From: JAQVOO01 sp964524755
Lineage (GTDB): Bacteria > Spirochaetota > Spirochaetia > Sphaerochaetales > Sphaerochaetaceae
Direction of reading: 5' to 3'
Length of the DNA stretch: 41,619 nucleotides
Assembly: GCA_964524755.1 (NCBI GenBank)
Contig: CAZGDR010000012.1
Location: 1-41,619, forward strand
Notes under the pieces: generated by a model
Databases searched by the model: none
What the model was told of the DNA's origin: nothing
The model's input: only the letters and a program-made list of their open reading frames with translations
Shown: positions 1 to 7,146 of the stretch, piece by piece
How positions within the stretch are numbered: the stretch's first letter is position 1
Layout of the letters: the number at the start of each line of letters is the position of its first letter
Position numbers and translations under genes: made by a program

Positions 1-441
1 AGTAAGAAAAAGAAGAAGATTATCGGCAGCATAATCATGGACATCAATAGTTTCAAACGTGTAAATGATACCTATGGTCATGATCTTGGGGATAGGAGCT
101 TGCGCTATTTTTCCAAAATACTGGTCGAGAGCTTTAGAAATAATTGGTTCATTGGTCGTTATGGGGGGGATGAATTCATCCTCTTTAAGGAAATTGATTC
201 AGCTGAAGATCTTAAAGAGAATCTAGAGAATTTTACTAGGCACCTTTCACACTTCAATTCCAAAAAAGAATTACCATTCTCTTTAAGTTGTAGCATCGGT
301 TTTGCTATTCTGTATCCTTCAGAAGATGTGAATGCTACAACATTTATAAGATTGCTTGATAAGCTCATGTACGCCAACAAACGAAAATATCATGACAATA
401 AAATGGAAGCTTTTGATTCTTTTTTCGTGAGTGAGCCCTAA
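1..441 (+). CDS. GGDEF-domain protein, C-terminal part (5' end outside window)
   Basis: This is the end of a diguanylate-cyclase-type GGDEF domain, which makes the second messenger c-di-GMP from two GTP. The reading frame is open from the first base, and residues before the first ATG (at 37) fit the family, so the true start lies off the window. Seen: the substrate-binding block DINSFKRVNDTYGHDLGD and an intact GGDEF signature in the context GRYGGDEFILF. The upstream inhibitory-site motif RxxD is not complete: the R is present but the matching position is W. No EAL domain follows, and the protein stops shortly after the GGDEF fold. Any sensor domain would be upstream and is not visible. It lies beside decayed accessory DNA. 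Confidence 0.85.
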   Translation, partial: SKKKKKIIGSIIMDINSFKRVNDTYGHDLGDRSLRYFSKILVESFRNNWFIGRYGGDEFILFKEIDSAEDLKENLENFTRHLSHFNSKKELPFSLSCSIGFAILYPSEDVNATTFIRLLDKLMYANKRKYHDNKMEAFDSFFVSEP

Positions 442-443
442 TG

Positions 444-461
444 AATTGGTAATTACCAATT
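444..461. terminator. Perfect 18-bp palindrome just after the GGDEF gene, weak terminator candidate
   Basis: The palindrome AATTGGTAATTACCAATT starts three bases after the GGDEF stop codon. It can fold as a 7-bp AT-rich stem with an AATT loop and is followed by GGG then TTGTTTT. It is a plausible but weak intrinsic terminator. A protein-binding site is the alternative. Confidence 0.4.
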
Positions 462-506
462 GGGTTGTTTTCTCTCTAGAAACCCTTTAACTTCAGAAGT
501 CCTCCC

Positions 507-522
507 TCCACTCCATAGTGGA
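507..522. repeat. Small perfect hairpin (6-bp stem, 4-nt loop)
   Basis: TCCACT and AGTGGA flank a CCAT loop in otherwise featureless DNA between the GGDEF gene and the transposase remnant. There is no T-run on either side, so it is not an obvious terminator. I see no gene in the stretch from 442 to about 654. Confidence 0.3.
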
Positions 523-654
523 AGACCTCGATTGTCTTACTCTGATGCGAAATGAAGTTGCCAGATAACGTAGGGAATTGGAAAGAGCAAAATGCTGGAT
601 GAAGTTTCAATAATCCAAGAGTGGCTTTACCTTCTGTTTTTGATCTGGTCAACC

Positions 655-759
655 CTAGGCGGACATTGAGAAGGTGGAATTAAGTTTCTCATTTTCGTAT
701 GGGGTTAGATAACCAAGAGTAGAGTGGGGCCGCTGCTGATTGTAAAAATCAATGAATTC
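655..759 (-). pseudogene. IS3-family transposase (OrfB) C-terminal remnant
   Basis: Read on the minus strand, about 34 codons give the hallmark C-terminal block of IS3-family integrase-type transposases: EFIDFYNQQRPHSTLGYLTP followed by YENEKLNSTFSMSA and a stop. The FYNQQRPHSTLGY motif lies after the catalytic DDE core in this family. Immediately upstream in the same frame is a stop codon (763-765). The next 80 bases contain only a possible short transposase-like scrap (DTNIWLYLFP in another frame), so the core has been deleted or has decayed. No terminal inverted repeats or target duplication could be recognised. It cannot encode an active transposase. Confidence 0.75.
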
Positions 760-899
760 CCTTTAACAAAGCGGTTGAATATTGAGCAATGAAATGTTAT
801 GTGGGGCTAATTGACATGGGAAATAAGTAAAGCCATATGTTGGTATCAATAAGATTTTTTTCTCCTGAGCGAAAAGAATAGGAGAATAAATCATAGGCT

Positions 900-1064
900 T
901 TATTCTTCATTTTCACCTTCCTCCTCTGACCAAACATTATTATAGGACTCTCGGTTAGCATAATATTTTTTTGCATTATCCACTACATGCTTGAGTAGCT
1001 CCATGTCATCTTGGGAAAGTCCTTCAACTTTTAGTTTTGTCCTAATCTCATCTTCCTCAAAAAA
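900..1064 (-). pseudogene. Orphan C-terminal gene fragment, function unknown
   Basis: About 54 minus-strand codons read like real protein: FFEEDEIRTKLKVEGLSQDD, then a helical stretch with ELLKHVVDNAKKYYANRES and an acidic tail SEEEGENEE. The frame remains open upstream to 1367, but from about 1070 that reading is simply the antisense of the AbiE genes, so the fragment appears truncated where it meets the antitoxin remnant. I do not recognise the family. It is most likely the 3' end of a gene carried in by rearrangement, and it is flanked on the other side by transposase debris. Confidence 0.45.
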
Positions 1065-1073
1065 ACCATAAAG

Positions 1074-1244
1074 CTGACCGATTGTTTTAAATATCGTAAT
1101 AAAATTGGACTTGATGTAGCAATTGAAGCTCTTCAGGAAGGGTGGAGAGCAAAGCGTTTTACTATGGATGAAATTTGGAATGCGGCCATAATTTACCGAG
1201 TCCAGACTATTATACAGCCATATGTGGAGATGCTTGTCACATGA
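1074..1244 (+). pseudogene. AbiEi-type antitoxin, C-terminal remnant (N-terminal DNA-binding part missing)
   Basis: The frame ending at the TGA that overlaps the toxin start encodes about 56 residues resembling the end of AbiEi-family antitoxins of type IV toxin-antitoxin systems: DCFKYRNKIGLDVAIEAL, then RFTMDEIWNAA, then YRVQTIIQPYVEMLV. In intact members a winged-helix N-terminal domain of roughly 130 residues binds the promoter and represses the operon, and the C-terminal domain neutralises the toxin. Here the sequence upstream of about 1074 turns into an unrelated minus-strand fragment, so the N-terminal part has been lost. Stop and toxin start overlap as ATGA, the normal operon arrangement. 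The only in-frame ATG inside the fragment is the one in TMDEIW, and it has no convincing ribosome-binding site. Confidence 0.7.
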
Positions 1245-2179
1245 AGAATAAAAATGTAAAAGATGTAAGTGCTTCAATCGCGGCCCGATTGTTGAATCTA
1301 GCGAGATCGACAGGAAGCGATTTTCAAGAATTAGCGATACGTTATGCAGTCGAATGCTTTCTTGCACGGTTAGCTGAAAGCGAGCACCAAGATCAATTTA
1401 TCTTAAAAGATGCAATGCTGTACATCCCTTGGAAGCTCGACGACAAACGGACAACGATGGACCTTGATTTACTAGGGTTCACAAGCTCTAATATGGAAAG
1501 TCTAAAACAGATATTCCGACAAATTATTGATGTTGAGATTAATAATGATGGCCTCTTTTTCGACAAAGATCATCTAACTATTACAAAAATTCGGGAAGAT
1601 TCTATTTATGATGGAGTACGTGTGATTATGAGATTTTTTCTTGGCACTATGTCGATACGCCTCCAAGTTGATGTGGGATTTGGGGATACGGTTGTTCCTG
1701 CTCCCAAGTCAACTGAATTTCCGGCACTGCTTGCTGAACATGGTCCCATCGTTCGTATGTATTCTCCAGAAACAGTGATTGCTGAAAAGTTTAAAGCAAT
1801 GGTTGTGCTTGGAATGGCTAATAGCCGAATGAAAGACTCCTATGATATTTGGATGTTGAGCAGAAATTTTACCTTTGAAGTAGACATGTTAAAGGAGGCA
1901 ATAGAGCAAACCTTTAGCAAGAGATGTACCGAAGTTCCCGAAAACGAACCAACTGCGCTCAGCACTGATTTTTCTAACAATGAATCCAAGCAACATCAAT
2001 GGAAAGGGTTTAACCAAAAACAAAAAAAATTGGAGTTAGTCCCTTGTCTATCAGAAATCATAGAGATTCACCGAACTTTCCTTATGCCAATAGTGTCTGG
2101 TATCAACAAAGGTGTACTAGATGTCAATGTATGGCTATCCGAGCGGGGTTGGTCCTTTAACAAGCAAGATTATTCATAA
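1241..2179 (+). CDS. AbiEii/AbiGii-family nucleotidyltransferase toxin
   Basis: A 312-residue protein of the AbiEii family, the toxin half of type IV (AbiE) abortive-infection systems. Family members are nucleotidyltransferases, and some add nucleotides to tRNA. Seen: the N-terminal block NVKDVSASIAARLLNLARS; the catalytic Asp pair in TTMDLDLLGF (D74, D76); LQVDVGFGD (D144, D146); ETVIAEKFKAM (K183); and NSRMKDSYDIW (194-202). The C-terminal part matches the family. The ATG at 1241 is chosen because it overlaps the antitoxin stop (ATGA) and begins where the family begins; the frame is open back to 1175. Odd: the usually conserved LKGAM glycine of motif I is Asp (D57), and the Arg before the first catalytic Asp is Met (M73). 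These changes could weaken activity. Confidence 0.8.
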   Translation: MKNKNVKDVSASIAARLLNLARSTGSDFQELAIRYAVECFLARLAESEHQDQFILKDAMLYIPWKLDDKRTTMDLDLLGFTSSNMESLKQIFRQIIDVEINNDGLFFDKDHLTITKIREDSIYDGVRVIMRFFLGTMSIRLQVDVGFGDTVVPAPKSTEFPALLAEHGPIVRMYSPETVIAEKFKAMVVLGMANSRMKDSYDIWMLSRNFTFEVDMLKEAIEQTFSKRCTEVPENEPTALSTDFSNNESKQHQWKGFNQKQKKLELVPCLSEIIEIHRTFLMPIVSGINKGVLDVNVWLSERGWSFNKQDYS

Positions 2180-2462
2180 AGGGTAGTTTCATCAGGGCTG
2201 TTACGTTGTGGATTGGTCTAAGATTCCATTCTACCAGATTGGAGTTACTGATGGGGGAGTTCTACAGAGAGCATATACCGGCTACTGCGATGCTAATAGC
2301 TTCACTCATTCGTAGTTGTCACCACGTATGCGAAAAATATCTTCAGGTTTTTCTTTCATTTTTAACTCCAGACAAAATGGCTCCACTTATCAACAAGTGT
2401 TAACAATATGTCTGATATTTAATAGAACACGAGGTTTTTAAAAAACTTACTCATAGAACAGA
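2180..2462. other. Intergenic stretch without a recognisable gene
   Basis: This stretch between the AbiE toxin and the tmRNA terminator holds only short open frames with no family resemblance. The longest is 65 codons on the plus strand, and there are two tiny ATGA-linked minus-strand frames. I find no ribosome-binding site, repeat or RNA gene that I can support. It is probably decayed accessory DNA. Confidence 0.5.
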
Positions 2463-2501
2463 AAATCCGTCCTTTCAGAGATTATTCTGACAGACGGATT
2501 T
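2463..2501 (-). terminator. Intrinsic terminator of ssrA (tmRNA)
   Basis: AAATCCGTC (2463-2471) and GACGGATTT (2493-2501) form a perfect 9-bp outer stem. Inside it TCAGA and TCTGA form a second 5-bp stem. Read on the minus strand, the hairpin ends in a T-rich tract (ATTTTCTGTTC) 14 bases beyond the mature tmRNA 3' end. Confidence 0.8.
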
Positions 2502-2514
2502 CTTCGTGTAATAG

Positions 2515-2885
2515 TGGAGGTGGGGGGAGTCGAACCCCCGTCCTAACGCGCCACCCAATGGCGTCTACAAGCTTAGCTACTGTTCGTTATTTCAGAATGA
2601 AGCAGACCAGTAACCGACGTTATCATTCCTGAGCCAGCTATATTGTCCCCTGTGACCACCGGCACTTCTCAGGGTAAGCCCCTATTTATTACAAGCTGTC
2701 AGAGGTTAAGAGCGGCACCAATGAAGCCTGTACGATCCTGCTACTTACGCAGCAAGAGCGTATTCTGCGTTGAAAGAGACTACGTCTTCTTTTTTGGCAG
2801 TTTTGTGTTTTGCTAGTTTTAGGAGTTGGCGCTCCGCTTGCAACCACCGGCATGATCTCACGCCAGTCGAAACCATTACACCCCC
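2515..2885 (-). ncRNA. ssrA: Transfer-messenger RNA (tmRNA)
   Basis: About 371 nt, one-piece type. It rescues stalled ribosomes with SmpB and tags the nascent peptide for proteolysis. Seen: 5' end GGGGGUG followed by the conserved UUUCGAC; 3' end with a T-arm GGGGG-UUCGACU-CCCCC; and a 7-bp acceptor stem GGGGGUG/CACCUCC containing the G3-U wobble recognised by alanyl-tRNA synthetase. The discriminator is A, and the 3' CCA is not encoded. The tag frame reads AKKEDVVSFNAEYALAA then UAA (2798 down to 2745). A resume codon five codons earlier (GCA at 2813) would give a 22-residue tag. The ALAA end is the usual protease signal. smpB lies directly upstream on the same strand. Confidence 0.95.
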
Positions 2886-2901
2886 TTTCGGGGACAACTA
2901 T

Positions 2902-2930
2902 AGTATAGATAGAAACTAAGCAAACGGCAA
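2902..2930 (-). promoter_or_regulatory. ssrA promoter
   Basis: On the minus strand TTGCCG (2925-2930) and TATACT (2902-2907) are separated by 17 bases. The -10 lies 16 bases before the mature tmRNA 5' end, so a short 5' leader would be trimmed by RNase P. It sits immediately after smpB, letting tmRNA be made independently of smpB. Confidence 0.75.
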
Positions 2931-2934
2931 GAGC

Positions 2935-3399
2935 CTAACGGTTAAAGTTCTTTAATTCGCGACGCAATTCTCGTTCAGTATCTCGTTGTCGAATTGTGTT
3001 ACGTTTATCATGCGCTTGTTTACCACGACAAAGTGAGACTCTCACTTTAATTAAATTACCCTTAAGGTATATCTGGGTAGGGACTAAAGTCATTCCTTTC
3101 TCCTCTACCTGTCGTTTGATACGCTTTATTTCGTGTTTATGTAGTAATAGCCGGCGTTCACGTTCAACCTCGTGATTGTTCAGGTTGCCATGTTTATATT
3201 GTGAGATATGGAGGGAGACCAAAGTAAGCCCTTTTGAAGTGATTTTTACATAACTATCTCCATAGGAGAACCTATTCATCCGAATAGATTTTACCTCAGT
3301 CCCTTGGAGGGCAATGCCACACTCAAAATCCTCAAGTACTTCATAATTAAAGTAAGCTTTTTTGTTAGTCTGTAATATTTTTATCTGCTCTTTTGCCAT
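2935..3399 (-). CDS. smpB: SsrA-binding protein SmpB
   Basis: 154 residues, normal length for the family. SmpB binds the tRNA-like domain of tmRNA and positions it in the ribosomal A site during trans-translation. Seen: the oligonucleotide-binding fold start TNKKAYFNYEVLEDFECGIA, then LQGTEVKSIR, the block KRQVEEKGMTLVPTQIYLKG, and the basic C-terminal tail beginning KQAHDKRNTIRQRD that becomes helical in the mRNA channel. The start is supported by AGGA about 7 bases upstream. It lies 13 bases after the PEGA/FGE-like gene (probably one transcript), and its end abuts the ssrA promoter, so the two trans-translation partners are adjacent. Confidence 0.96.
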   Translation of the reverse strand: MAKEQIKILQTNKKAYFNYEVLEDFECGIALQGTEVKSIRMNRFSYGDSYVKITSKGLTLVSLHISQYKHGNLNNHEVERERRLLLHKHEIKRIKRQVEEKGMTLVPTQIYLKGNLIKVRVSLCRGKQAHDKRNTIRQRDTERELRRELKNFNR

Positions 3400-3412
3400 A
3401 CAAATTTCCTAA

Positions 3413-4936
3413 TTAATCTATCCAAGCAATTCTGAACCCTGTGAATTCAGTACAGGCGTCTCGGGCCATAACACCCACAGTGCTCCGTTTAATGGTCGCA
3501 GGATCGTTTATATAAGCTCCCCCCTTAACCACAATATCAGAAGTGGGAGTTTCCCATACAGATCTGAGGTCAAGATAACGGGAGAGTGGTTCAAAGGTAG
3601 TGTCAGTGAACTCCCAGTAGCCCCCCAACATAGCTGAGGGGCCGTCACCATCAGCAAGGGTGCTACTACTCGTACTATACCTTTTATTGGCAACTGATGT
3701 CGCCGCGAGCTCCCATTGGGCTTCTGAGGGGAGGAATACTTGTTTGCCACTTATTTCAGATAGCCATTTTGTGAAAGCCTGTGCCGCATACCACGATATA
3801 TTTTTAACCGGTTTGGTAGAAACTATCGCAGTCGTAGGGTAGACCCCTGCTAAGTATTGAGAATCTACAACACCATCGTCGACTAACTGTTCACTATTAG
3901 CCTTGGACCAGTAGGGATTAGATTCAATAAAAAGAGCCCATTGATATTCAGAAATGCTTAAAGCTGCTAGAGAAAAAGGTTCTACAGTCTCACTAACTCC
4001 CAAGCTTTGAATAGCTGGAAACGATTGAGAAACTTGTCTCCCTTTCACAAACGTTGTCTGTGGATACGAGAACCCTGAGATGGAAATTCCCGCAAACGCT
4101 AATGTGGTTGGCTGAGAAAATATTGGTATCAGGGTGGACTTTTTGCCCACAAGGGGAGGATTGTCCTCCCGGAAAAGTGCTTGTACTTGATCTAATTTAG
4201 CATCTAAGTCTGCACTGGTAAAAATCTTATTTTCGTTGAGTATGGTGAGAGCATTGCTGAAATCACCGAGCATCGCTACACTCGTGATATAGACTATGGA
4301 ACTGAGAAAAAATTCTTCAACCAAAGGTTCATAATTGGAAAGGTGACTATTTTTAACAGTCTGTGCGACTTGGGTAAATAGAGGAGGACGATGATAGCGA
4401 TCGTCAAAATCAATGACTGCAGACCAAGCTACAATGTGATTATACATTGACTCTAAATAGTTCCTGAATGTAGGTAAGTCGTTAATATAGGAGGGAGAAT
4501 CGAGGTTTTGTTTTCGAGGGAAGAGCCAAGTTAAAAATACAGGATGTGAAACTTCGAACGATATTTCTGTACTGGCAACATCCTCAAAAGCAAAAACAGC
4601 GGTGTGTGAACCCGGTTCAAGAAAAGCGGTTACCGGTGTCGAACCCATATAACGACCATCGACGGTAACAACAGAAGGAGCTACTGCACTCGTCAACGTA
4701 ACACGCTTACCACTCTTTATTATACCAGGGAGAATAGCAACTAAGAATACCACAAGCGCTAAGATTACGGCATACAAAATAGTCAGGTATACACCTGGTT
4801 GCATTCCTAAAAAGGGCTTTAGCCGAACCGGCTCAATATTGATGGGCATCTCATCCTCACGTTTTTTCATCTCTTGAAAAGTACTCGTCACATCACTTAT
4901 TGTCAATGGTATCTGTTTATGGTAGCTTGTGTACAT
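3413..4936 (-). CDS. Membrane-anchored PEGA-domain / formylglycine-enzyme-like (SUMF1) protein
   Basis: Up to 507 residues. Domains in order: a short N-terminal cytoplasmic segment; one hydrophobic segment at about 44-70 (VYLTILYAVILALVVFLVAI); a PEGA domain at about 77-131 (VTVDGRYMGSTPVTAFLEPG), a fold often found on bacterial surface proteins; a helical region of about 180 residues; and a C-terminal FGE-sulfatase-like domain from about 325 with SISEYQWALFIESNPYW, VKNISWYAAQAFTKWLSE, FLPSEAQWELAA and a terminal FRIAWID. The fold is shared by formylglycine-generating enzymes and many non-enzymatic relatives, so catalytic activity is not implied. Start uncertain: the outermost ATG has no ribosome-binding site and shares bases with the divergent lepB start, while an ATG 29 codons later (4849) has GAGG five bases upstream. 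Confidence 0.75.
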   Translation of the reverse strand: MYTSYHKQIPLTISDVTSTFQEMKKREDEMPINIEPVRLKPFLGMQPGVYLTILYAVILALVVFLVAILPGIIKSGKRVTLTSAVAPSVVTVDGRYMGSTPVTAFLEPGSHTAVFAFEDVASTEISFEVSHPVFLTWLFPRKQNLDSPSYINDLPTFRNYLESMYNHIVAWSAVIDFDDRYHRPPLFTQVAQTVKNSHLSNYEPLVEEFFLSSIVYITSVAMLGDFSNALTILNENKIFTSADLDAKLDQVQALFREDNPPLVGKKSTLIPIFSQPTTLAFAGISISGFSYPQTTFVKGRQVSQSFPAIQSLGVSETVEPFSLAALSISEYQWALFIESNPYWSKANSEQLVDDGVVDSQYLAGVYPTTAIVSTKPVKNISWYAAQAFTKWLSEISGKQVFLPSEAQWELAATSVANKRYSTSSSTLADGDGPSAMLGGYWEFTDTTFEPLSRYLDLRSVWETPTSDIVVKGGAYINDPATIKRSTVGVMARDACTEFTGFRIAWID

Positions 4937-5933
4937 GGCAAATTATTTGACTTGGATCCAACAGTTCACTGAAGCAAGACTCACTCGTCGTTTACAGCGT
5001 ATTGCACGTGAAAAACTTCAGAAAGAAAAGAAACGTACTTTTAAAGGTGAACTCTTTAGCTGGCTCGATGCCATTGTCTTTGCCGTCATATTTGTCTTAC
5101 TTATCAACCAATATATTTTCCAGTTATTTATGATTCCTTCCCCCTCAATGCTTGATACACTCCTAATTAAAGATAGGGTGTTTGTGAGTAAAACCAGCTA
5201 TGGAGTAGAGCTCTATCCTGGCGGCCCGAAAATTTTCGCCAATAAAAACCCCTTGCGTGATGATGTTATTGTCTTCTATAACCCAGAATATCTCTCTAAA
5301 GGACCCGTTTTTGATGTATTGTCTCAAATTATCTATATGGCCACTTTCTCATTAGTCAACATTGATACTGATGAAGATGGGAACATGCGTGAACGCCTCT
5401 ATGTTAAACGAGCAGCAGCTTTAGGTGGCGATACTATTCGATTCTCGAATGGTACAGCCTATATTTCTGGAGCAGGAGAAAAAGATTTTACCCCGGACCC
5501 TCTTTTCAGGGCGGAAAATAGCCTATCACAAGCACCACACCAAAGTATTGATACTAATCTCTATGGAGGAATTCGTGCATATGGGGCAATCCTAGGCTTT
5601 CAAGAGGCCAATTTAGAGGCCAACGTTCCCCAACATCTCATCCAGAGCTACCAAAAGGTCTCCTCCTATAGAGGAGCTGTCGATTATTACCAAGTTGAAG
5701 CCGCTAAGAAAGATGCTTTGAATCAGATTGATCCTTCAGATATGACAAAGCGTTCTCACATGGCTCGTTATAAGCAAGGGATCTATGTGCCTCATGGCTA
5801 TGTCCTTCCCCTTGGTGATAACCGTGACAACTCGCAAGATGGTCGCTATTTTGGACCGGTTCCCCATACCTCAATTATTGGGCGTGTTCTCTTTAGATTC
5901 TGGCCCCTAAAACGAATGGGGGTTGTCACCTGA
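4935..5933 (+). CDS. lepB: Signal peptidase I
   Basis: 332 residues. It cleaves signal peptides from proteins exported across the inner membrane. Seen: a basic N-terminal region, a membrane segment at about 44-65, the serine motif MIPSPSM with the nucleophile Ser71, the general-base lysine in ERLYVKRAAALGGD (K158), and the box-E-like LGDNRDNSQDGRYFGPV near the C-terminus. An insertion of about 110 residues lies between the lysine box and box E, longer than in E. coli-type small enzymes. The next methionine is M66, inside the active-site motif, so the ATG at 4935 (or a GTG two codons before) must be the start. The gene is divergent from the PEGA protein and is followed 17 bases later by hemW. 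Confidence 0.93.
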   Translation: MANYLTWIQQFTEARLTRRLQRIAREKLQKEKKRTFKGELFSWLDAIVFAVIFVLLINQYIFQLFMIPSPSMLDTLLIKDRVFVSKTSYGVELYPGGPKIFANKNPLRDDVIVFYNPEYLSKGPVFDVLSQIIYMATFSLVNIDTDEDGNMRERLYVKRAAALGGDTIRFSNGTAYISGAGEKDFTPDPLFRAENSLSQAPHQSIDTNLYGGIRAYGAILGFQEANLEANVPQHLIQSYQKVSSYRGAVDYYQVEAAKKDALNQIDPSDMTKRSHMARYKQGIYVPHGYVLPLGDNRDNSQDGRYFGPVPHTSIIGRVLFRFWPLKRMGVVT

Positions 5934-5950
5934 GTCGTTCATTACTCTCC

Positions 5951-7123
5951 TTGATCGACCCGTACCGCCCACTTTCTCTTTACATTCATTTCCCCTTTTG
6001 TACGACAAAATGTTCCTATTGTGCATTTTATTCAGAAGAGACTCGCCCGAATTCAACGCGCCTAGCGTTGTATGAAACGGCGCTGTTACAGGAACTGGAA
6101 GCAATTGTAAAGGTGAGGAAAATCCCCTTCGAAACGGTCTATTTGGGGGGCGGCAATCCAGGTCTAGCTTCGTTTTCCGCTTTAAAACAGTTACTCGACC
6201 TAGTGAGTAAGCCGGGAAAACCAAAAGAATGTAACATTGAATTAAATCCTGAATCGCTGAAAAGTTCACATGCCCGACTCTTTGAAAACAGAATTACCCG
6301 CATGAGTCTTGGTATCCAGAGTTTACATCAGAAGCATCTACAAACGCTTGGTCGGCACGCAACTCGCGAAGTTAACCTTCACGCAATAGAATTGGCAAAA
6401 AACCTCCGCAATAGGTTCAATATACAATTGAATCTAGACCTCATGACCTGCATCCCTGGGCAATCGATCAGTGATGCCTTAGATGATATAGATTCTATCA
6501 TCTCTCTCGCTGCCCCTGAGCATCTCTCATTATATAACCTTACAGTAGAAGAGGGGACCGTGCTGGCTGAGACAGTAGAAACGGGGATGTTACAAGTTTT
6601 GGACGAAGACCAACAAGCAGATATGCTTAATGCCTGCTGGGCCCATTTAGCTAAAAAGGGGTATAGCCACTATGAGATCTCTAATTTCTCGACCTCGGTA
6701 GCTACTCGTTCTCAACATAATGAACGTTATTGGCGCTTGCAAGATTACATAGGCCTAGGGCCCTCTGCTGCTGGAACTTTCATTACGGAAACAGGGGGAA
6801 TCCGTACTTCCAGTGAATCTACGATCGCAACCTATTGTACATCAGCTCCATTTTCTACCTATACAGTAGAAACTATGGATAAGGAAACTGTGATGAGTGA
6901 ACAACTCTTAATGGGGCTACGCACAGCTGAGGGGATAGATAAAAAAGCGTGGCTAACACGGTATAAAAATGATTTTGACCAATTATTTAAGACAAAAATA
7001 GCATTTCTAGAACAACAGGAAATAAAACTCATTAAAAACACTGAAAACTATTTTTCATTAACAAGCGCAGGATGTATGCTATTAGATGCGATCGTGCTGG
7101 AGTTATCACTAGCCTTAAAATAG
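5951..7123 (+). CDS. hemW: Radical SAM heme chaperone HemW-like protein (coproporphyrinogen III oxidase-like)
   Basis: 390 residues. HemW-type proteins belong to the radical SAM superfamily and are thought to carry heme to client enzymes; they are often mislabelled HemN. Seen: YIHFPFCTTKCSYCAF with the CxxxCxxC cluster ligands near the N-terminus, a SAM-binding GGGNP (the family usually has GGGTP), LNPESL, the block RMSLGIQSLHQKHLQTLGR, and a C-terminal HemN-C region (LTSAGCMLLDAIVL). The start is a TTG without a clear Shine-Dalgarno; no ATG fits the family N-terminus. It probably forms one transcript with lepB and converges with the methyltransferase gene. I saw no other heme gene in the window. 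Confidence 0.85.
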   Translation: MIDPYRPLSLYIHFPFCTTKCSYCAFYSEETRPNSTRLALYETALLQELEAIVKVRKIPFETVYLGGGNPGLASFSALKQLLDLVSKPGKPKECNIELNPESLKSSHARLFENRITRMSLGIQSLHQKHLQTLGRHATREVNLHAIELAKNLRNRFNIQLNLDLMTCIPGQSISDALDDIDSIISLAAPEHLSLYNLTVEEGTVLAETVETGMLQVLDEDQQADMLNACWAHLAKKGYSHYEISNFSTSVATRSQHNERYWRLQDYIGLGPSAAGTFITETGGIRTSSESTIATYCTSAPFSTYTVETMDKETVMSEQLLMGLRTAEGIDKKAWLTRYKNDFDQLFKTKIAFLEQQEIKLIKNTENYFSLTSAGCMLLDAIVLELSLALK

Positions 7124-7146
7124 TGTGTATCTTGGAAGTAAAAATT

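Noticed and set aside
1065..1367. Upstream extension of the minus-strand fragment ending at 900
   Set aside because: This part is antisense to the AbiE antitoxin and toxin genes and reads as random sequence.
2206..2403. 65-codon plus-strand open frame after the AbiE toxin
   Set aside because: No ribosome-binding site, no family resemblance and a composition unlike the real genes; likely a chance frame.
1..2514. Search for a second copy of the tmRNA 3' end (attachment site) in the accessory patch
   Set aside because: No duplicate of the T-arm/acceptor sequence was seen in this stretch, so no att site is annotated.
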